A stretch of DNA of 64,000 bases from Cyclina sinensis. Lineage: Eukaryota; Mollusca; Bivalvia; Venerida; Veneridae. The stretch spans positions 34,521,222 through 34,585,221 of the forward strand of contig JAAONU010000006.1 in NCBI GenBank assembly GCA_012932295.1, in the 5' to 3' direction. This document shows, piece by piece, positions 63,334-64,000 of this stretch (position 1 is the stretch's first letter; each line of letters starts with the position of its first letter). The notes under the pieces were generated by a model. The model ran no database searches and was not told where the DNA came from. It saw only the letters and a list, made by a program, of their open reading frames with translations. The position numbers were made by a program, and so were the translations under genes.

Positions 63334-64000
63334 CCCTAACCCTAACCCTACTAACCCTTAGGGTTAGGGTTAGGTTAGTTAGGGTTAGGGTTAGGGTTAG
63401 GGTTTAGGGTTAGGTTTAGGGTTAGGGTTAGGGTTAGGGTTTAGGGTTTGGGTTAGAGTTAGGGTTAGGGGTTAGCGTTACGTTTAGTTGTACACACAAT
63501 TATTGCTATTGGGGTTATTGTTCACGTTACAGTTAGGGTTTAGTCTAAGGTAATTTGAATTCCCGCCAACTTTATTTGGCGCGCAATATTCCCGCCTTTT
63601 ACAACGAGTATTTTATTTTTAGAAACATACGCAATGACTTTCAAAATGGCCGCTTCTATATTCATATAGACAAGAATAGAATTGAATACTTTCACTTGCA
63701 AAGATAGCACATAAAGGTTCGAACCAGAGGCATTTAAGCTGCAAAACCACGGGACATTACCTGTAAAAATCGAACCATAAGTACAAAAGCTTTGGCTCTC
63801 CGATACAGGATAGCAGGCAAGGTCAAGGGTTCAATCCATTTTGCTTATATGTATTTACTTTGTTTGCAATTATATCAATTCTTTTTACAAATTAAGGGAT
63901 GACAATACAAACAATATATTGTAGGTATTCAATTACATAAAAAAATCGTTTACCTTTTAATAATAATCCATTCTTTTTAAACAATCACAACTGAACAATA
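61501..64000. repeat. Telomere-flanked tandem satellite, 917-935-bp monomers
   Basis: Two complete monomers (61501-62417 and 62418-63352) and the start of a third (63353-64000). Each opens with a degenerate TTAGGG block of about 130-150 bp, followed by a unique core of about 650-680 bp. It closes with a CCCTAA block of about 100-125 bp that runs directly into the next TTAGGG block. The cores look identical by eye. The 18-bp length difference is three telomeric hexamers in the CCCTAA block. The array continues past the window edge. Confidence 0.95.
61702..62310. promoter_or_regulatory. Satellite core with clustered promoter-like motifs
   Basis: In the first monomer: TTCCCGCC at 61708-61715 and 61737-61744 and TTTGGCGC at 61723-61730 (E2F-like); AAAATGGCCGC at 61791-61801 and AAAATGGCGG at 62183-62192 (YY1-like); TGCGCATGCGCA at 62253-62264 (the palindromic NRF1 consensus); and CTACTTCCGTTCAAA repeated twice near 62266-62297 (ETS-like core). 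A palindromic GGTTCGAACC lies at 61864-61873. These are consensus matches by eye, repeated in each monomer; function is inferred. Confidence 0.4.

Noticed and set aside
61501..64000. A true chromosome end
   Set aside because: The repeats run in both orientations with unique cores between them, and the array does not end in one uniform TTAGGG run.

Overview
The window looks like nuclear DNA of an invertebrate animal, most likely a bivalve mollusc. The sequence is AT-rich with small exons, long introns and GT-AG splice sites. It is dense in minisatellites and transposons, and it carries TTAGGG-type telomeric repeats. Two repeats resemble the pearl elements described in oysters. The bivalve assignment is an inference from repeat types and gene style, not from a database match.

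Layout: 1-5577 is the coding part of a Helentron-type rolling-circle transposon on the + strand, cut by the left edge and interrupted by a single in-frame TGA. 5578-10700 is non-coding and holds two tRNA-derived SINE heads, a few exon-like fragments and a pearl-like element. 10775-18853 (- strand) holds six exons of a kexin/furin-type proprotein convertase. A decayed LINE lies in its third intron. 18854-23956 has no recognisable gene. 23957-31687 is a complete Ty3/gypsy LTR retrotransposon with two 837-bp LTRs that differ at about one base, a 4-bp ATTG target duplication, a tRNA-Leu-type primer binding site, and one frameshift in its integrase. 31692-37905 is non-coding and ends in a 3.2-kb array of a 44-bp minisatellite. 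38680-51715 (- strand) is a complete 16-exon proprotein convertase gene. I could join its exons phase by phase into a 732-residue type I membrane protein. 51716-61400 holds SINE and LINE remains, a second pearl-like element and a strong palindrome. After a 100-N gap, 61501-64000 is a tandem satellite whose roughly 0.92-kb monomers are bounded by inverted telomeric repeats.

The two convertase loci are tandem paralogues in the same orientation, and their first six exons have identical lengths. The upstream copy (38680-51715) has the full protease triad, P domain, two small cysteine-rich modules and a membrane anchor. The other copy shows only the signal, the prodomain and the Asp and His exons; its Ser exon and everything after it are absent from this window.

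The most unusual structure is the telomere-flanked satellite. Its non-telomeric core packs motifs that look like NRF1, YY1, E2F and ETS promoter sites.
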